Source: Klebsormidium nitens
Taxonomy: Eukaryota > Streptophyta > Klebsormidiophyceae > Klebsormidiales > Klebsormidiaceae
Direction of reading: 5' to 3'
NCBI GenBank assembly: GCA_000708835.1
Contig: DF236958.1
Coordinates: 379,938-422,262 of the forward strand
DNA length: 42,325 bases
Part shown: positions 1 to 15,401 of the stretch, in pieces
Layout: each line of letters starts with the position of its first letter
Numbering within the stretch: the stretch's first letter is position 1
The notes under the pieces: generated by a model
Databases searched by the model: none
What the model was told of the DNA's origin: nothing
The model's input: the letters and a program-made list of their open reading frames with translations, nothing else
Translations under genes and position numbers: made by a program

Positions 1-1074
1 GGCTAAAATTCCGATTGGCAGGGTGAAGGACGGGAGAATTTACCAGAAGGGTCTTCTCTTCTCTCCTCCCCTTCACACGAACACACCTCCTCTCCTCCTT
101 CAACCACCTTCCGCCGCCGGAAAGGGGTTTTAAAGTTACAGTTATTGCTTACTGAATCAGCTCTTCACAGCAAAGAAAGCGGAGTAGCTAGTTGCAATGG
201 GCTGAATGAGAGCTTTCCAGAGGTAGTTGGATGAGGATTTTTGGTGGAGGAGCGAGGGAGATCCGAAAATAACACCATGGCAGCCATGGTCGCCTCGGCC
301 GCCTAGTAGCTGCAGAGTCGCGCGCAGACCATCAATCCTTTCACGATCGAGACTTGGAACTAAACGCCGTCCCTATAACATGGACGCGCAACGTACACTG
401 CTTAACCTTATATAAAACCTGGCAAGTCGACAATGTTGCAACCAGGTGTTTGATGAACCCTTACCAAGTTTCCAGCAACATCCGAGGGTTGGATTGAAAA
501 GAGAGGGCCGGTTTAGGATTTGGCCACATGACGTCAAGTTTGAGTGTAGCGCATGGAGGGGCCACGCACATCACGATCATGTAGACATTGTTGAAGCTGC
601 TCAAGCCTTAGTGAAATAAGTATACTATGTAAGCTCGCTCTCCATCAAGGTTCAGTGTCATTGGCAGGCGAATATACTATCGTAAGTAGAGGGCACCATT
701 CAAAAACAAACTCAGCTTGGCCTTAATCGTCGGGAGTCCGGTTCTAGCACTGTTTTGAACTTTAGCTTACATTACAGCATTCGTTTTGAAAATTTCCATG
801 GGGCCCAGGGCACCCCAGTCCTATGTTTCCTTTCAATCAGGCCACGGCGACTTTCTCAACATCGAAACGCCTTCTTTTTCGTCCTTTCTTGTTAGCTATC
901 ACCACTTCCCTACAATCAGCTATATACCACGAAAGGCTGCTGTACACCGTGTTTAAGATGTTATCAACCGTTTGTCTGTGCTGCTCTGTTCGACAATTGC
1001 TCCCACCCTGCCCCTGCGTGCCTTTGCTACATAAACATCATCCGTGAAAAGATCGAGCACCTTTGTACAGGAAC
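1..1074. other. Intergenic, no supported gene
   Basis: This stretch lies beyond the 3' end of the RING-CH ubiquitin ligase gene. It begins with a pyrimidine-rich stretch (about 50-115). Near 277-303 there is a short GC-rich open stretch that reads MAAMVASAA and then hits two adjacent stop codons. That peptide resembles the start of a plastid transit peptide, but no continuation was found. A TATA-like string (tatataaaa) lies near 408. All other frames are short and unconvincing. Confidence 0.6.
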
Positions 1075-4000
1075 CTAGGGCCGCACCTCCTCCAAACCCC
1101 CGCCGCTGCTGGCAGGGGGCTGGTTGCTTTGTCGTGAACGGTGTGAATCAGAGTCGCCAGCAGCTGTGTCAACTGGATCAGAACGAAGTTGGTCTGGCGA
1201 GTCAATACCCCTTTCCACCATCTCTTCCCCTTGATTTGCAGCAATGCCCATCCCGTGCGGCACATCGAGAGGCTCGCGTGTTCGGCTGTGGTAACGGCGC
1301 ATGTCCCGGATGACCGAATACACTACGATCGTGCCGACCGTCCCCACGAAGCCACCAATGAAACACGCCCCGACACCGCCCACGTGGCCCTGAAAAATGG
1401 AGACCAAGCATGAGATGTTCAGTAGAGCGCTCATTGTTGCACAATCACGCTTCTCTTCCTTGATCAAAAGCGCTGCGCGGCAACCCCGCCTTCTCTGTGC
1501 AGCCTTTGCGAGTTGCACGGGAGTGAACAACGAGTTCGACCTGAAACGGACGCTCCTACAGATTCAAGGATGACCTTTGCACAGCAAACGTGCTGCGTAC
1601 AATATTATTCAAAGTTGCTAACAAGGCTTCCTCATACACGGACGCGCTTTGGAATAGTCGGATTGAACTTCCTGTTTCCGTCCACAATACGCCCGATACC
1701 TGATGATGATCTGATAGACAAACGCATCCGTCAATTCGGACCCGCTCTCACAATATGTTTTCAGACTAGTAGAGGGGCCTGTAAAGTCGCTATTCTCACC
1801 AACGAGAACGTGAGCTGCGCCACGATGACCACGAAAAAGAACTGCATGAGCCCCAGGCCCCAGAGCTTGCTTGGATCCGTCCTGGCCGCAATGGTTATCG
1901 TCGTGACGGCCAGGATGAGAGACGCGGGGATCGACACCGACACCGCGTCCTTCCCCTGTTGCGACACCTGGCGGGGGCAGCAGATTGCGTTAGCGCACGT
2001 TCTCTGCAATCTTCGAAAGATTGTTGACAGAAAATGTGGCGGCTTGTCTTTCGAAAACGAACGCACAAGGCACGTGGCCGAGCGAGAAACGAATCAAGCG
2101 GCTTGGAACGAGCCCGAGAAACATTGGGCGAACAAAATGGAAGCAGTCCGACACAGCTGCTTGCGCTCTGCCTTGCTTCGCGATCGTGCTGACAGGATTC
2201 AAATGATTTGAAGCTTTGCCGCGCAGAGGATAAACTTGACAGAAGACAACAGTCGGGCGGCCGACAAGTGACTCGACTCCCTCAAATACGGCAAACCTCG
2301 AGGAAAGATCTGAGGCTGGAGCAGGGATCCAGACAGCCGAGCGGAAGCAAAGAAACTTAGGAATTTGTCGTATGAGGGGAGGGTTTCTGTGCCCGCGTGG
2401 GGGGGGTGCCCCCGGACATGGGGAGCGTCCAAAGCCGGGTTTGACAGCAGGTTAGGCAAACGGCTTGTAGAGGGGTTGGCGGGAGAATTTGTGAGGGGGT
2501 TGGTGTGGAGGTTAGGCGGCTAGACGCTCGGGCTCATGAAACGGCCAAGCCCCTCTACTCACCAGCATTTGCTCGAAGAAACAAAAGTACGCCACTGCGG
2601 CAGCGATGAAGACCATTGGAACGTCGCGGTACCGTCGCGGGAGGACCGTCTCATCCGCAGCCGCGGCCCCTGCTGTCGCTGCGCCGCTGCCGTCGGTGGT
2701 GCCGTTCTCGCCTTCTCTTCGCCGCTCGAGAATCACGGGCAGGTTCTCCACCTCCGAGCCGCACACTTCGCACAGCCTGACAAGAAAGAGAACGAAGAGG
2801 AGCGCTTCAGTTTAGACGACTCCTGTACGCTGTTCTTCGTTGCCAGTTCCGTTGCAAAGGCATCGATGCCAGAGCCGTGACCTCGTACAAGATGCGCAAA
2901 TCACGGGTGCCATACCTCGTATGCGTGCAGTTACGGAAACAAACGAGAGAAGCTCGTGACGCCTTATTATACAGATTGTGCTGGAACAAACGTCGGTGAC
3001 AGATTGCCAGCACGAGCTGTGGGTTCTTTCAAGCAGAAATTTGTTGAGCGGACGACCGTTTCAAGACCTCAATTGCAGACAGTGATCAGCAGAAGGCACA
3101 AGTCGTGGCGGAACTGAATCCACGCCCACGGCTCTTGTCCGGAAACAAGCTGACACGTGCAATCTTTCGTCGTTTGTTGACCCTACCCATCTTCCCACCA
3201 ACATTAGAGAGCTTCAACAGGCAGGTGAAAGGATTCGTTTGTTTTCCGTTTGTGAAAAAGAGACAAAAGAGCCCCCTGCTGTTCAAGCCATCGAAGCATG
3301 CGTCTCTAGAAGACTTGCTTGATTTTGGTCTTCAAAATCGATTACCTCAAGTTCTCCACTTAGTCCCCAACCCCTCATCCGTTCCCCGAGTTTCGATCAA
3401 GACTGCGCTTTCTGTATAACCTCGACATCCTCTCTGTCCTCCTCTTTACAGCTTCCGTTCTTCCGCTCTACTAAGAGTCGGAGGTGAAAGCTCGCTTGCG
3501 TTTCTCGCCCCCTCACCTGTTGCCCCGCAGATTGAACCAGCGAAGCGCGCACTGCTCGTGTGCGAGAGCCATGTCGCCCTTGCACTGGCACTCGAGGCGC
3601 CACGTCTCGCCCTCCGTCAGCTGGTCGAAACAGATCCGGCAGATTGCTTCGTCCAGCATCACGGGCTGCCGCTCACGCTCGTCGACCTTTCCGCGCTGTG
3701 AAAGGCTGCTGAGGGACATGCTTAGGGACCTGCAATCAGGATTTCCAACACATCTCGACAATGTACATGAATTTATGTTTTCGAGACTGTCGTCATTTCA
3801 ATAACTACAGACTGTTTGTGAGGCGTCAGAGAAAACTCATGCTTTGACTCTGTTTTGAACGGTCGGACATGTGGCAGAATTCATATGGCCGCTCAGATGT
3901 GTTCAGAGACCTGCACAAACCGGGACGTCTGCTAAATCCTTTGAAAGGAGACCACCTTGTGGGCAGGTCGTGACGAGATAAGCTCTACAAGCTCTTCGCA

Positions 4001-5365
4001 ACAGAGCCTCGACGATTTCAAAACCTGCACCCGAAAGTTTCACATCTTGGTGATGAATACTTATGAGCACAGGATGAGTGTCAACTTGTATCAGGCCTGA
4101 ATTACTCAGGCCGATTGACATACCTCTACTGGCAGTTGAGCATCTGACAGAGAGAATCAGTCTGGATGACATGCTTTCGGATATGCTAGATGCTTTCAGC
4201 TTTTAAAGGAGCAGGCGACTTCTAGGACTAGCTTGGCCAAAAAGCAACACAGCAAGCCGAAGTGCCTGAAAGCACTTTCATGATCATTATGTTAAAAAGG
4301 GGCGCACCTGGCGAGAGAAGCCCCCAGGCCCCCCAACACAGAACCCCCGGGCTCTCGTTTGCTTTCTTCCCCAATGTCAATCACGCGTTCCGGCCGCGGC
4401 AACACGAGCACCAGATCCGACGGCTGGCGTTGCAAAGGGGGGCGTTTGGCTATTGAGCGGATTCTCCAGAAGTGGTGGTCCGGAAGGGGGGGCTCGGCAC
4501 CGTGAACTGTGGACTCTACAGGGGGTGGTCGGGAGGCACCTTCCCGCTCCGACCTGCTTCCTTGTGAGCTGGAGGGGGAGTCGGGGATGCCAGCCATGGG
4601 GCTGGACAGCTGGCGGCGGAAGGAAGGCCGGGGCACAAGGGGCTGCAGAAGGGAACTTGGCATCAGGCGTGATGACATGAGGTGACAGTGGCAGGGGGAA
4701 GACGCGAGACAGAGTTTGTTCAAAGGCTGAAGTAACAAGGGGCACCTGACTGGACCTTAATGTAGGGTGTCTTCGTTCAGCCATGCTCAATAGAATCCAC
4801 TGCAGATTCCGGAGCACAGTATGTACAGGGGGACAGCCACCTCGCCTCAGTTCCTAAAGCCCCAAACTATGGCCAGGACAGACTATCCCCCAGGACCCAA
4901 ACTCCTGAGGTTGCTCCAAAGATTTCACAAGTCCTGTTTTTATAGACTTTCTTGCCCATGAATCTAGCACTCCCCACACTCGAATCCCTGTGTGTACTGA
5001 CACAAGAATGACGATATTAAACACAAGTACTGCATGAGAAATGCCGCCATAAGTCCATCAGTTTCCATAGAACCAGAAAGAAGGTCGATGGCTAGTGTTT
5101 TCAAATTGCTTCTGACTTTACATCTGCTTACCTGAGTTGCGGTTTCGTGTGTCCCCAACCACTTTCCACTGCTTTCGATGCGAAGCTGGCCCTCAGACAT
5201 AAGCCTTTTGTATGACTGCCCCCCATGCCATGTCTCTCCATGCATCTGTGACGGCCTGCGCGTCTCATGGTCCATTCCGCCAAGGAGTGTACGCTCGGAG
5301 TCTGCCCCTTCGCCCTCTGTGACCTCCTTATCTTCTTGCGACGAGTTACTCTGCATTATCTCCAA
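1075..5365 (-). CDS. RING-CH (MARCH-type) membrane E3 ubiquitin ligase
   Basis: Six exons on the minus strand (5365-5132, 4642-4308, 3729-3517, 2776-2563, 1967-1800, 1389-1075) join in phase to give 492 residues. The RING-CH zinc finger is complete in C4HC3 order: C220, C223, C237, C239, H247, C250, C263, C266. It contains the family hallmark HEQCALRWFNLRGNRLCEVC and is followed by ENLPV. Four hydrophobic segments follow at about 313-332, 342-361, 368-388 and 389-415, then a polar Ser/Gln/Gly tail. The N-terminal half is polar and low in complexity, as in plant members. The protein should transfer ubiquitin from an E2 to membrane-associated substrates, with the RING on the cytosolic side. This matches the plant RING/FYVE/PHD superfamily proteins with C-terminal membrane spans. 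The substrate cannot be told. The last-intron donor (GTGAGA at 1799) was chosen because it restores the fourth hydrophobic segment. Confidence 0.9.
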
Positions 5366-5808
5366 GCTAGTACAATGGGATGAAATTCAAATAAGACACA
5401 AATGTACGTTGATTGTGCCAAGGGTTTCCAGAAGCAGAAGCTACATTCCGCCTTCCTCCTTCAAGAGCAACAGCTTGACGAATTCACTGATGCAAACTCG
5501 AAGAGTGTATCCCTTGCAGAATCCAATCCACTCCCACTCCCTGTTTACAGCGCCCTGATTCTTACCATATTGAGCATTTCACGTCAAATCGTGAAGCTGA
5601 AATTCTACACTTGTGATTGACTGCACAGCTGGCTGAACCCTGCAGCAAAACCCTTGCAAAACCCTATATCCACTATGAGACGTCCTGTCTCTTGCTTTCT
5701 CTTTGAGCTGATTTGAGCCGCATTGCGCTTATGGTGCACGAACTAGAGTACAAAGACGCTTGCAACTATCTCCCAATCTACTTTGGGTGGTTTCTAAGAT
5801 CTAAAGAG
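5366..5808. promoter_or_regulatory. Divergent promoter region, RING-CH gene / ANKRD39-like gene
   Basis: These 443 bases separate two start codons that point away from each other, so the region must hold both 5' UTRs and both promoters. No strong TATA box was recognised. The frames through it are short and have no family similarity. Confidence 0.55.
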
Positions 5809-8361
<2,553 letters not shown>

Positions 8362-9624
8362 TAGAGCCCCATCCGGAAAAGGTAAGCGTGAGGCATTCCA
8401 GGCGAAAGGCATTCCAGGACAGAGTTTTGATCCGAGCGGCATGTAATGGTGTATAAAGACTGTTTCCTGTTTAAAACGAAAAGAAACGATCGGAAGAACG
8501 AATCACAACCTGTCTGAGGTCGCTTGAAAAATTTTGAAATCTCGAGGGCGTCTGCGCCGTTCCAGGTGGTGAGAGGGTGTAAAGGGTCGCGTTTTATCTT
8601 CTTTTCAGCTTGACGTGGATCTGTTATTTTCGTAATGGCTAACCTTTTTGCTGCACTACCCAAGTTGATCTGAACGGGCCGACGTATGAGAATTTCCCGT
8701 CACTGGGCGGTAGTCATGAAAAAGCGTCTCTTGTGGGGACGCTGCCGCTCAGCCTTATCTGCATAAGTTGACTAAACTCCCAGGCCACGGCTTCCTTCAT
8801 AGGTGGGGGCTAGTTCTCAAATGTTGCGCTGATCTGCAAGTGAGCAACGGGCTTGCCACAATTGGGCCCTACGTGCATCAGATCTTTTCGAAACAACACT
8901 ACGAGATTACGTGGCAGATAAGCGGGAGGCAAGCACGAGAAAGACTCCGCATTTCAGACGCCTCAATCATTCTGAGGCGACGTTATGGTGTATGACTTCA
9001 CGATGACTGGGGCAATCATCCAAAAACCTGTTTCATTGAGTACTCGTTGACTCTTACGCAAAGGCTACTTCTGCATTCAACCTGACTCTTCGTACGAACC
9101 TGCAGGTAGGGAGGGCAAGGTGGTCAAGAACGGTTGCCGAGCATCGTTTTCGGGAACGGACCACCGCGGCTTTCGAAAGCTGCGAGGACCAAACCCTACA
9201 AAAGTGAGCTTCCTTCTGTTCCACGATTTCTTCCTGTAGAGGCGCATACGTCAACCTAAAACGTAGATAACGTGAACGATCGCAAGAGCAGCTTCTCTCA
9301 TAAGAAGGTTGTGTTCAGACCTCGCAAACTTGGCTGGTAAGTCGCTTTGCCTGGGGCCATCATGACGCAAGGTCTACTGGCATCCTTACTGGACTCTGAT
9401 CGAACCGTTCATCGGCTCGCTAAGGCATGCCGGCCAAGCATAACCGTACGATGAGCCTCTGGCTGATGTGGCAGACTGAAGCGGTTGAGAATTCGAGATC
9501 CGGGGTTGCGCACCGGCAGTTCACGAAGACCGGTCACGGTTAACCATGAAACTTGAATCCTCCGAGGATACTCCCGGCTAGTTACGGGTTCAAGATGCTA
9601 CCCGGTTGGCCGATATGAGCCTGG
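8362..9624. other. Intergenic, no supported gene
   Basis: Downstream of the ANKRD39-like gene. The longest open frames are under 130 codons, lack compositional bias and match no family I know. No RNA gene was recognised. Confidence 0.55.
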
Positions 9625-10096
9625 TAGGAATACTTGTACCCATTATCGGCCACCTTCACTTTGGACATCAGAATTTCGATGTCAACTCAGTTTTCTGTAT
9701 GAATGTTATATATGGATAGAAAGCTCGTCGAAGCCTCTTTCCAAGGATATAAAGAACATTTATCAAAAATGACGATTTGAAGACTTTGTATAAGATGGTA
9801 ATTTTTGGCCCATTTTTTAACCGTGTTCCTATTATCGGCCACCTGGGTAAGCTAGGAAATTACAGCAGACTTGGTCAAATTGAGTTCGGTTTTTGATGGG
9901 AGGTAGAGATTAACCATGCCCTCAAGAGTACCAAGTTTGGTCGCCAACAAGTAAGTTTTTAACAGGGCGCTGGACACTCCTTTGCGCCTGCTAAAGTGGC
10001 GAAAGTTCGGCCACGAACCGAGTTTCGTTCGATCGAGACTCGAATTCGAGGTGGCCGGTAATAGGAGCTGGCCGATAATTGGTACAAGTATTCCTA
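9625..10096. mobile_element. Putative non-autonomous inverted-repeat transposon (MITE-like)
   Basis: The left end (9625-9652, taggaatacttgtacc...) and right end (10069-10096) are reverse complements at 27 of 28 positions. If the ends are taken as GGAATACTTGTACC, both sides are flanked by TA, which fits a TA target duplication as in Tc1/mariner-type MITEs. TA is itself palindromic, so this is weak. The motif attatcggccacct recurs internally near 9833, and a reversed, diverged copy lies near 10051-10065, giving nested subterminal repeats. The interior is AT-rich on the left and has no transposase-like frame. Length is 472 bp. The call rests on structure alone; other copies in the genome would settle it. 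Confidence 0.55.
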
Positions 10097-11069
10097 CACC
10101 GTTGATAGGCATGGCGAAACCTGAAACCTGATTTGCGGCACACGCAGCCTGTGGTTCTCTTTCAGTAGACGTATTCACAGTGCACACTGCCAGTCATGCA
10201 CTACGCTTTCCTGCAATTCGGGTGTGAACTCCTCCTCAGAATATTCATCAAGGGCTTACACGTGGCAGTACAGAGTTGCTTGGGCTGCTCCGTCACAACT
10301 GGGGTTTGAAAGCGACGGATCGAAAAAAAACGGAAGTTTNNNNNNNNNNNNNNNNNNNNNNNNNNNNNNNNNNNNNNNNNNNNNNNNNNNNNNNNNNNNN
10401 NNNNNNNNNNNNNNNNNNNNNNNNNNNNNNNNNNNNNNNNNNNNNNNNNNNNNNNNNNNNNNNNNNNNNNNNNNNNNNNNNNNNNNNNNNNNNNNNNNNN
10501 NNNNNNNNNNNNNNNNNNNNNNNNNNNNNNNNNNNNNNNNNNNNNNNNNNNNNNNNNNNNNNNNNNNNNNNNNNNNNNNNNNNNNNNNNNNNNNNATGCG
10601 TTACATGCGTTACATATATACATGTCAGTCTATGTGATTATTCGATTTCGACGTCGATACAGCATGCGTGACTGATATGTGACAATACCAACTTCAATAG
10701 GTGCTTTTGACTTGCTGTCCAGAGAAACCCAGGGCCATAGTACCAGTACATACAGGTACCGTTGCATAGGTTCGTAGCAGCAGCTCTCACATGGGCGTCG
10801 TTTCTTGCAGCCAAGGGGTGCTTCGAGACAGAGAGAAGCATGCTGGGCAGCCCGCAGTGGGGGCCTGGTTGGCCTTCAACAATAGATAGATAGCAAGCTG
10901 TGCGTTTCAAGACGATTGACCGCATGGTGCAGGCACTTAGTGCAAGCTCACAGGAAAGGTAGCAACTAGAGCTGTCATCAGAGTAAATCAGAGACGAGGA
11001 AAGGTGCTTTGATTCCTCACAAAACAGCGGGCCAGATAACCATCCTTGGCATATTATTTGCTCGCCAAT
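10097..11069. other. Intergenic stretch with assembly gap
   Basis: Bases 10340-10595 are unknown (256 N). The right edge of the gap begins with two copies of a 9-mer, atgcgttac, followed by atatatacatg, so the gap probably hides a longer tandem repeat. A short gata repeat lies near 10884. No gene is supported. The last few hundred bases should hold the promoter and 5' UTR of the F-box gene. Confidence 0.6.
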
Positions 11070-13968
11070 ATGTGTCCGCTAAACAGCGATGTCTTGCTAT
11101 CCATTCTTGAGCAGGTCAAGGGCTGTTCGGCTGACCTCAAAGCATGTGCTTCGGGTAAGCTTGTAGTGCTTGAATGCTTTTGCGCCATTATGCAGTATTG
11201 CTTCGATGTCCCTTCCTAGAACTTTTTGAGCAACGTGGCGTAGCCAGATGTCTTGAGAGCAGCGCCACTTTCCCAGAAAAATCAGTCACGGTGACTGGAA
11301 CGGCTTGAAATGTTTGGAAAGACTTGCCACTGCTTGTTCTCTTGCTGTAAGAAGATACTTGAAGATTAGGGAGTGGCATGAGTACTTAGGTGTGATGGTC
11401 ACGCCCGGTTTGTGTGCCTGGCTTGATGGTGGTGCAACAATGTTTTTCTGCGCGACCATTGGTCCTTTCTTTCTGTGACTTAAATCTTTAGTGTCGCTTT
11501 ACTAGTACAGATGCCCGCACTTGATTGGTTTAAAGGCATTGAATCAGGTTTACTGAAAAGGATGAAGTCCTCAATAATGGCACCTGGACGTTCTGAATTT
11601 TATGCTAATGACGCCCCTTTTTATCTGGCAGTATCTCGCACATGGCGCGACCTGGCCTTTGCTGCTAAAGGCAGCCTGAAAGTGACAAGCGGACCAACAG
11701 TTGCTGAGGTAAGTAACACGTGCGCCACTTGAATAGAAAGTGGCTTATTCCTTTGTTTATTAGACGACGTTGGTGGTGGTTGAGAGAAGAAAGAATTCGC
11801 ATTTTTAAAGCGATTCTTCGCAGCAGAAAGGAATGGCAGGAAGAGCGTCAATATACACGCAGTACCACCATCTTGGCAATCGGGGTTTATAAGTTCCAGT
11901 GCCTCTCTCCCTACTTTTTTTGAATACCTGCTTGGTGGCAGCCGCGCATGTGGACCGCGATTAGAAGCACAGTCTAGGAACCTGATTAGTAGGTTCGAGG
12001 GATGCAGACAATTGAGGGGATGTCAACGTTGTTGATCACCATTGGTTGCCAACATTTTGGTCCGCTTCAACCATTGCAGAGACTCTCTTTTGACATGCGT
12101 CTGCGGCCCTTTGCAGGTATTGAAGCTGTTGGCAGACTACCCCAGCATTCACACCGTCTGCCTCTACGCACTGGAAGAGATTGACGTGCTGCTCATGTCC
12201 CAAGGCATTGCACGCGAGGCCGTCGATGTGAAAACTCTCCATCTTGTCTCGTGCAAGGCGCTGTGCTCCATGGGGACGTCAGGTCAGTACAACGGTGATG
12301 CAGTTCCTCGATTTCATTGCTCCCTTGGATATCTGTGGTTTCTCAATCGCGTTTATTTGTCATACTTGCTTCCTTTCGACTTTGATGACAGGCTTCAGAG
12401 GCGTCCAGTCATTTCCTGGCTCTTCTTTACTGTATCGAGAGGTCTGAAAGTCCGCTGGCTGACTTGTACATGTGTTCGGGGACGTGTTCGACAATACGTC
12501 TATGAGATTTCTATGCTCATAACGCCTCTCAGTCCCAAGTTGTTGTTGCGATAGCTTTACAAAAGAATCGTGAGATCTGACTGAATTCGAGTGTGGAAAA
12601 TCCTCCTAAGAATCACCAGAAGGTGCGCCACACGTGTCTTGGGCATGGTTACAAGGGGGGTTCCAACTTGCAAAAGCCTCAGCTTGTGATAGATAGATGC
12701 TGATTTGATCGCAGTGCTTCGATTTCACGAAGAAAATTCGAATCGTTTTCTGCGTTCTGCAGGTTTGCTGGTGACGTTTTCGATCAGTCAGCAGGGCCAC
12801 GTGGCTGACTACCAGCGGTTCTCCATTGAGCGCTCAGTCAAAGGGCAGCGGTCTGTCAGGTGGAGACTGCGGGAGTTGCTCCTCAGCGGCTCCCCCCTGG
12901 ACGACCACCAACTGCAGGTGCATTCCATTTTCATGGCACAACGAGATGCCCTTCTTTGCTTTCAGACGGTTTCTGGTTGACCAGCTTGGCGGTTCTTCGA
13001 CTCTTCATGCCTTTCTGGGGTGGAAAGAGGCGAGAAAATTTTGGGTTTACGCGCGTCGGTCCAGCATCAGGACTGAAAGAAGTGCAACACCAGAAGATGG
13101 AAGCCGGTACTCTGGAAGCCGCTTACGAGATCTCCCAAGCCCACAAAAGTAACTCCGTGTGAACGTGCCCTTCAGTGTCGTGCTGTTCACGCTTTTACCA
13201 ATTTCAAGGCTTTTACCAATTCAGACATATGCTTTGAGCAAAGGAGTGAATCCTTCATATGGTTCTTCTAGGGTCCTCACTAGAACTCTCTTCTCGCATC
13301 TTTTAAAGCGCGCCTTTCTTATCGCATCACGTTTGATTTTGCAGGCGCTCCTCGATAGCGGTCGTGGCAGCCACCTCGAGCGTCTCACTCTCTGCCGCTG
13401 CCCCAAGCTGCGCGGGTGGGGGCTCAGCCACGTGTTTGAGAAGTGCTGCCCGAACCTACAGTCCCTCACTCTCGCCGACATGGACCACTTGAGTCGCCCC
13501 AACCCGCGGCTACCCCCGGCCGAACAGGGCCCTCTGCAAAGCCTGCGGGCGCACAGGCTTGCCAGCGGCCTTTCTTCAGGCCTATTGACGGGCCTTGTCG
13601 CGGGAGTGAGTACTCTCCCGCCGTCCCTCAAGACCCTGGCCCTGCGGGGCCTGGGCGCGGCGTCGCTTCTGCCCGTCGCCGCGGAGCTTTGCCCGCAGCT
13701 GAGAGCCCTTTATGTGAGTGTGGATTGTCAGGCCGGCCATTTTTCCATTGGTGACGTGGCACGAGGACAGCTTGCGAAGCTGGAAGTTTTGGGGGTTGCG
13801 GAGACGGTTCCACGCGCCGCTATGGCTAGCTTCCTTGTAGCACACCCGGGAGTTAGAGTGGTTAACGAGAGCGGACCGCTTTTGGGGGGTGCGGAAGAAT
13901 GGGGCCTGCCGAAGGCAGCCGGCGGTCCAGGATTTAAAGGCGGGTTGAAAGTCAGGGATCGCCGCTGA
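11070..13968 (+). CDS. F-box / leucine-rich-repeat protein
   Basis: Five exons (11070-11154, 11632-11708, 12117-12282, 12763-12917, 13345-13968) join in phase to give 368 residues. The first 38 residues form an F-box: LNSDVLLSILEQVKGCSADL, then KACASVSRTWRDLAFA across the first intron. The rest has leucine-rich-repeat spacing, for example HTVCLYALEEIDVLL, DVKTLHLVSCKAL, LERLTLCRCPKLRGWGL, CPNLQSLTLADMDHL, LKTLALRGLG and LAKLEVLGVAE. F-box/LRR proteins bind SKP1 through the F-box and present substrates to an SCF (SKP1-cullin-F-box) ubiquitin ligase. The substrate is unknown. The start codon is the ATG that opens the F-box directly, so the N-terminus is very short for the family. The tail after about residue 340 is Gly-rich and has no repeat. 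Confidence 0.85.
13191..13225. repeat. Imperfect 18-bp direct repeat in an intron
   Basis: Two adjacent near-identical copies beginning gcttttaccaatt lie just upstream of the last exon of the F-box gene, within intron 4. This looks like a recent small tandem duplication. No role is evident. Confidence 0.6.
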
Positions 13969-15401
13969 GAGGCTCAGCGAGCCTAGCCATTTTGCCAGTC
14001 TAACTACTAGTTAATTGTGTGTTTGAAACCGGCCCAGCAGTGGCTTGGTGCGGAGAGCTTTGCTGAGAACCCCGAGGGAGCTGCCATTTTTGCAACGTAG
14101 TTGAGGGCAGCTGTTCTCGGGTACGGTTAGAGCGCTTGTACAAGCAGGACTTCGTACGCGTTGAGACAGCAAATGTAAAGAGTGGTCTCTGCGCCTGAGG
14201 AAGTTTCGGCTAGATTGAAGGTGTCCCTGATGCCGCAATTTCCCCTCGGTTTTAGGGACAGTTTGTGCATTTTGCAGAATATCTGATTTCGTTTCTAGAG
14301 TTCAGCGCTTTCGAGCATGTCAAGCCTAGCTTGAGACAGACATCAGCTTTGGGCCCACTAAGTGAGACGTGGGTTCCAGCGGGACCTGAGAGTTTAGACC
14401 AGACGGACCTGCGCACTTTTAGTAAGCAAAGAAACCAGGTAGCTGCCAGTTTTGCTAATCGAGGGCAGCGGCTCCTGAAGAGAGTGCGTTGACAAAAGTA
14501 TTGAATTCGGAGTTTACATCGTTGTCTTTTCTTCAGCGGCTCACCTAGCCAACATCTTTTTGATCGATTTGATCCGGCAGGGGCGAAGCTGAAATGCAAG
14601 CGAAAATAATCAGTATGGCCTCCTATTTATGTGAAGCATGCAGATGTTGCAATTGATTTGAAGGGCCCGAGTGACTGCAGGCCCCCATACAAAGCAATCA
14701 TTGTGCTATAACCCAATCAGCCAGACTGTAATGGCGTATAGTTCGAGGATCACGTACGTAGACTAGTCGATTTGGATTTGAGTCAAGTTTGTGGAAAGAA
14801 GCATGCAGACATGGCGGCCTCCTCTAGATTATGGCCATGACTCATGTGCGCATGCATTCCCCATCCTCCTGTATAAGATTCACTCAACGGTATACGAGTC
14901 TGATGACAGCAGACAATAAATGTCGGCAACCAATTGCTATAGAGCATTTCAATTTGTATGCAATCGGACAATGGGCCTCGACTACCGCCATAGTGTGCAT
15001 GAGCAAATTAGGTATGCGCATATTGCAACCCTAGAGTATACAAGCAGCGCCCACGTCCTAAAATGTTGCAGCAACATGTGGCCGCAAACGCGACATGACA
15101 GAGTGACTGCCAGTGCAGACGGCATCGTGTATCTTGCATTGGAGACTCCTCGCCGCGTATAATGTTTGTACCGGGAATGATGACCACCCGAAGACTAAAA
15201 GGATATCACTGATGATTGGTGACAAGGTGCGGGCTGCAACGGCCGACAAGCTTATGCAGTAGCAGTGCTTGAATCTAGATTCGTGCATAACTTCCACATC
15301 TATTTGACAGCCGAGTTGCTTAATCAACATTCAAACCTCAACGCGCATCAATATGCCCGCAATCCAGCAAAGAGCTCTTATGATTCGCGAAGGTGTTTCT
15401 G
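13969..15401. other. Convergent intergenic region, no supported gene
   Basis: This lies between the 3' ends of the F-box gene (plus) and the RG-rich PPR gene (minus), so it should contain both 3' UTRs. The open frames are short on both strands and resemble nothing known. It is more AT-rich than the flanking last exons, most clearly at 14600-15400. Confidence 0.55.

Noticed and set aside
1513-2211. 232-codon plus-strand frame
   Set aside because: It runs antisense across the conserved membrane-span exon of the RING-CH gene and its introns, and its translation resembles no family.
10880-10896. gata microsatellite
   Set aside because: Only about two to three units; not notable.
11985-12005. 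tRNA T-arm-like string (aggttcgaggg)
   Set aside because: No matching acceptor, D or anticodon arms nearby.
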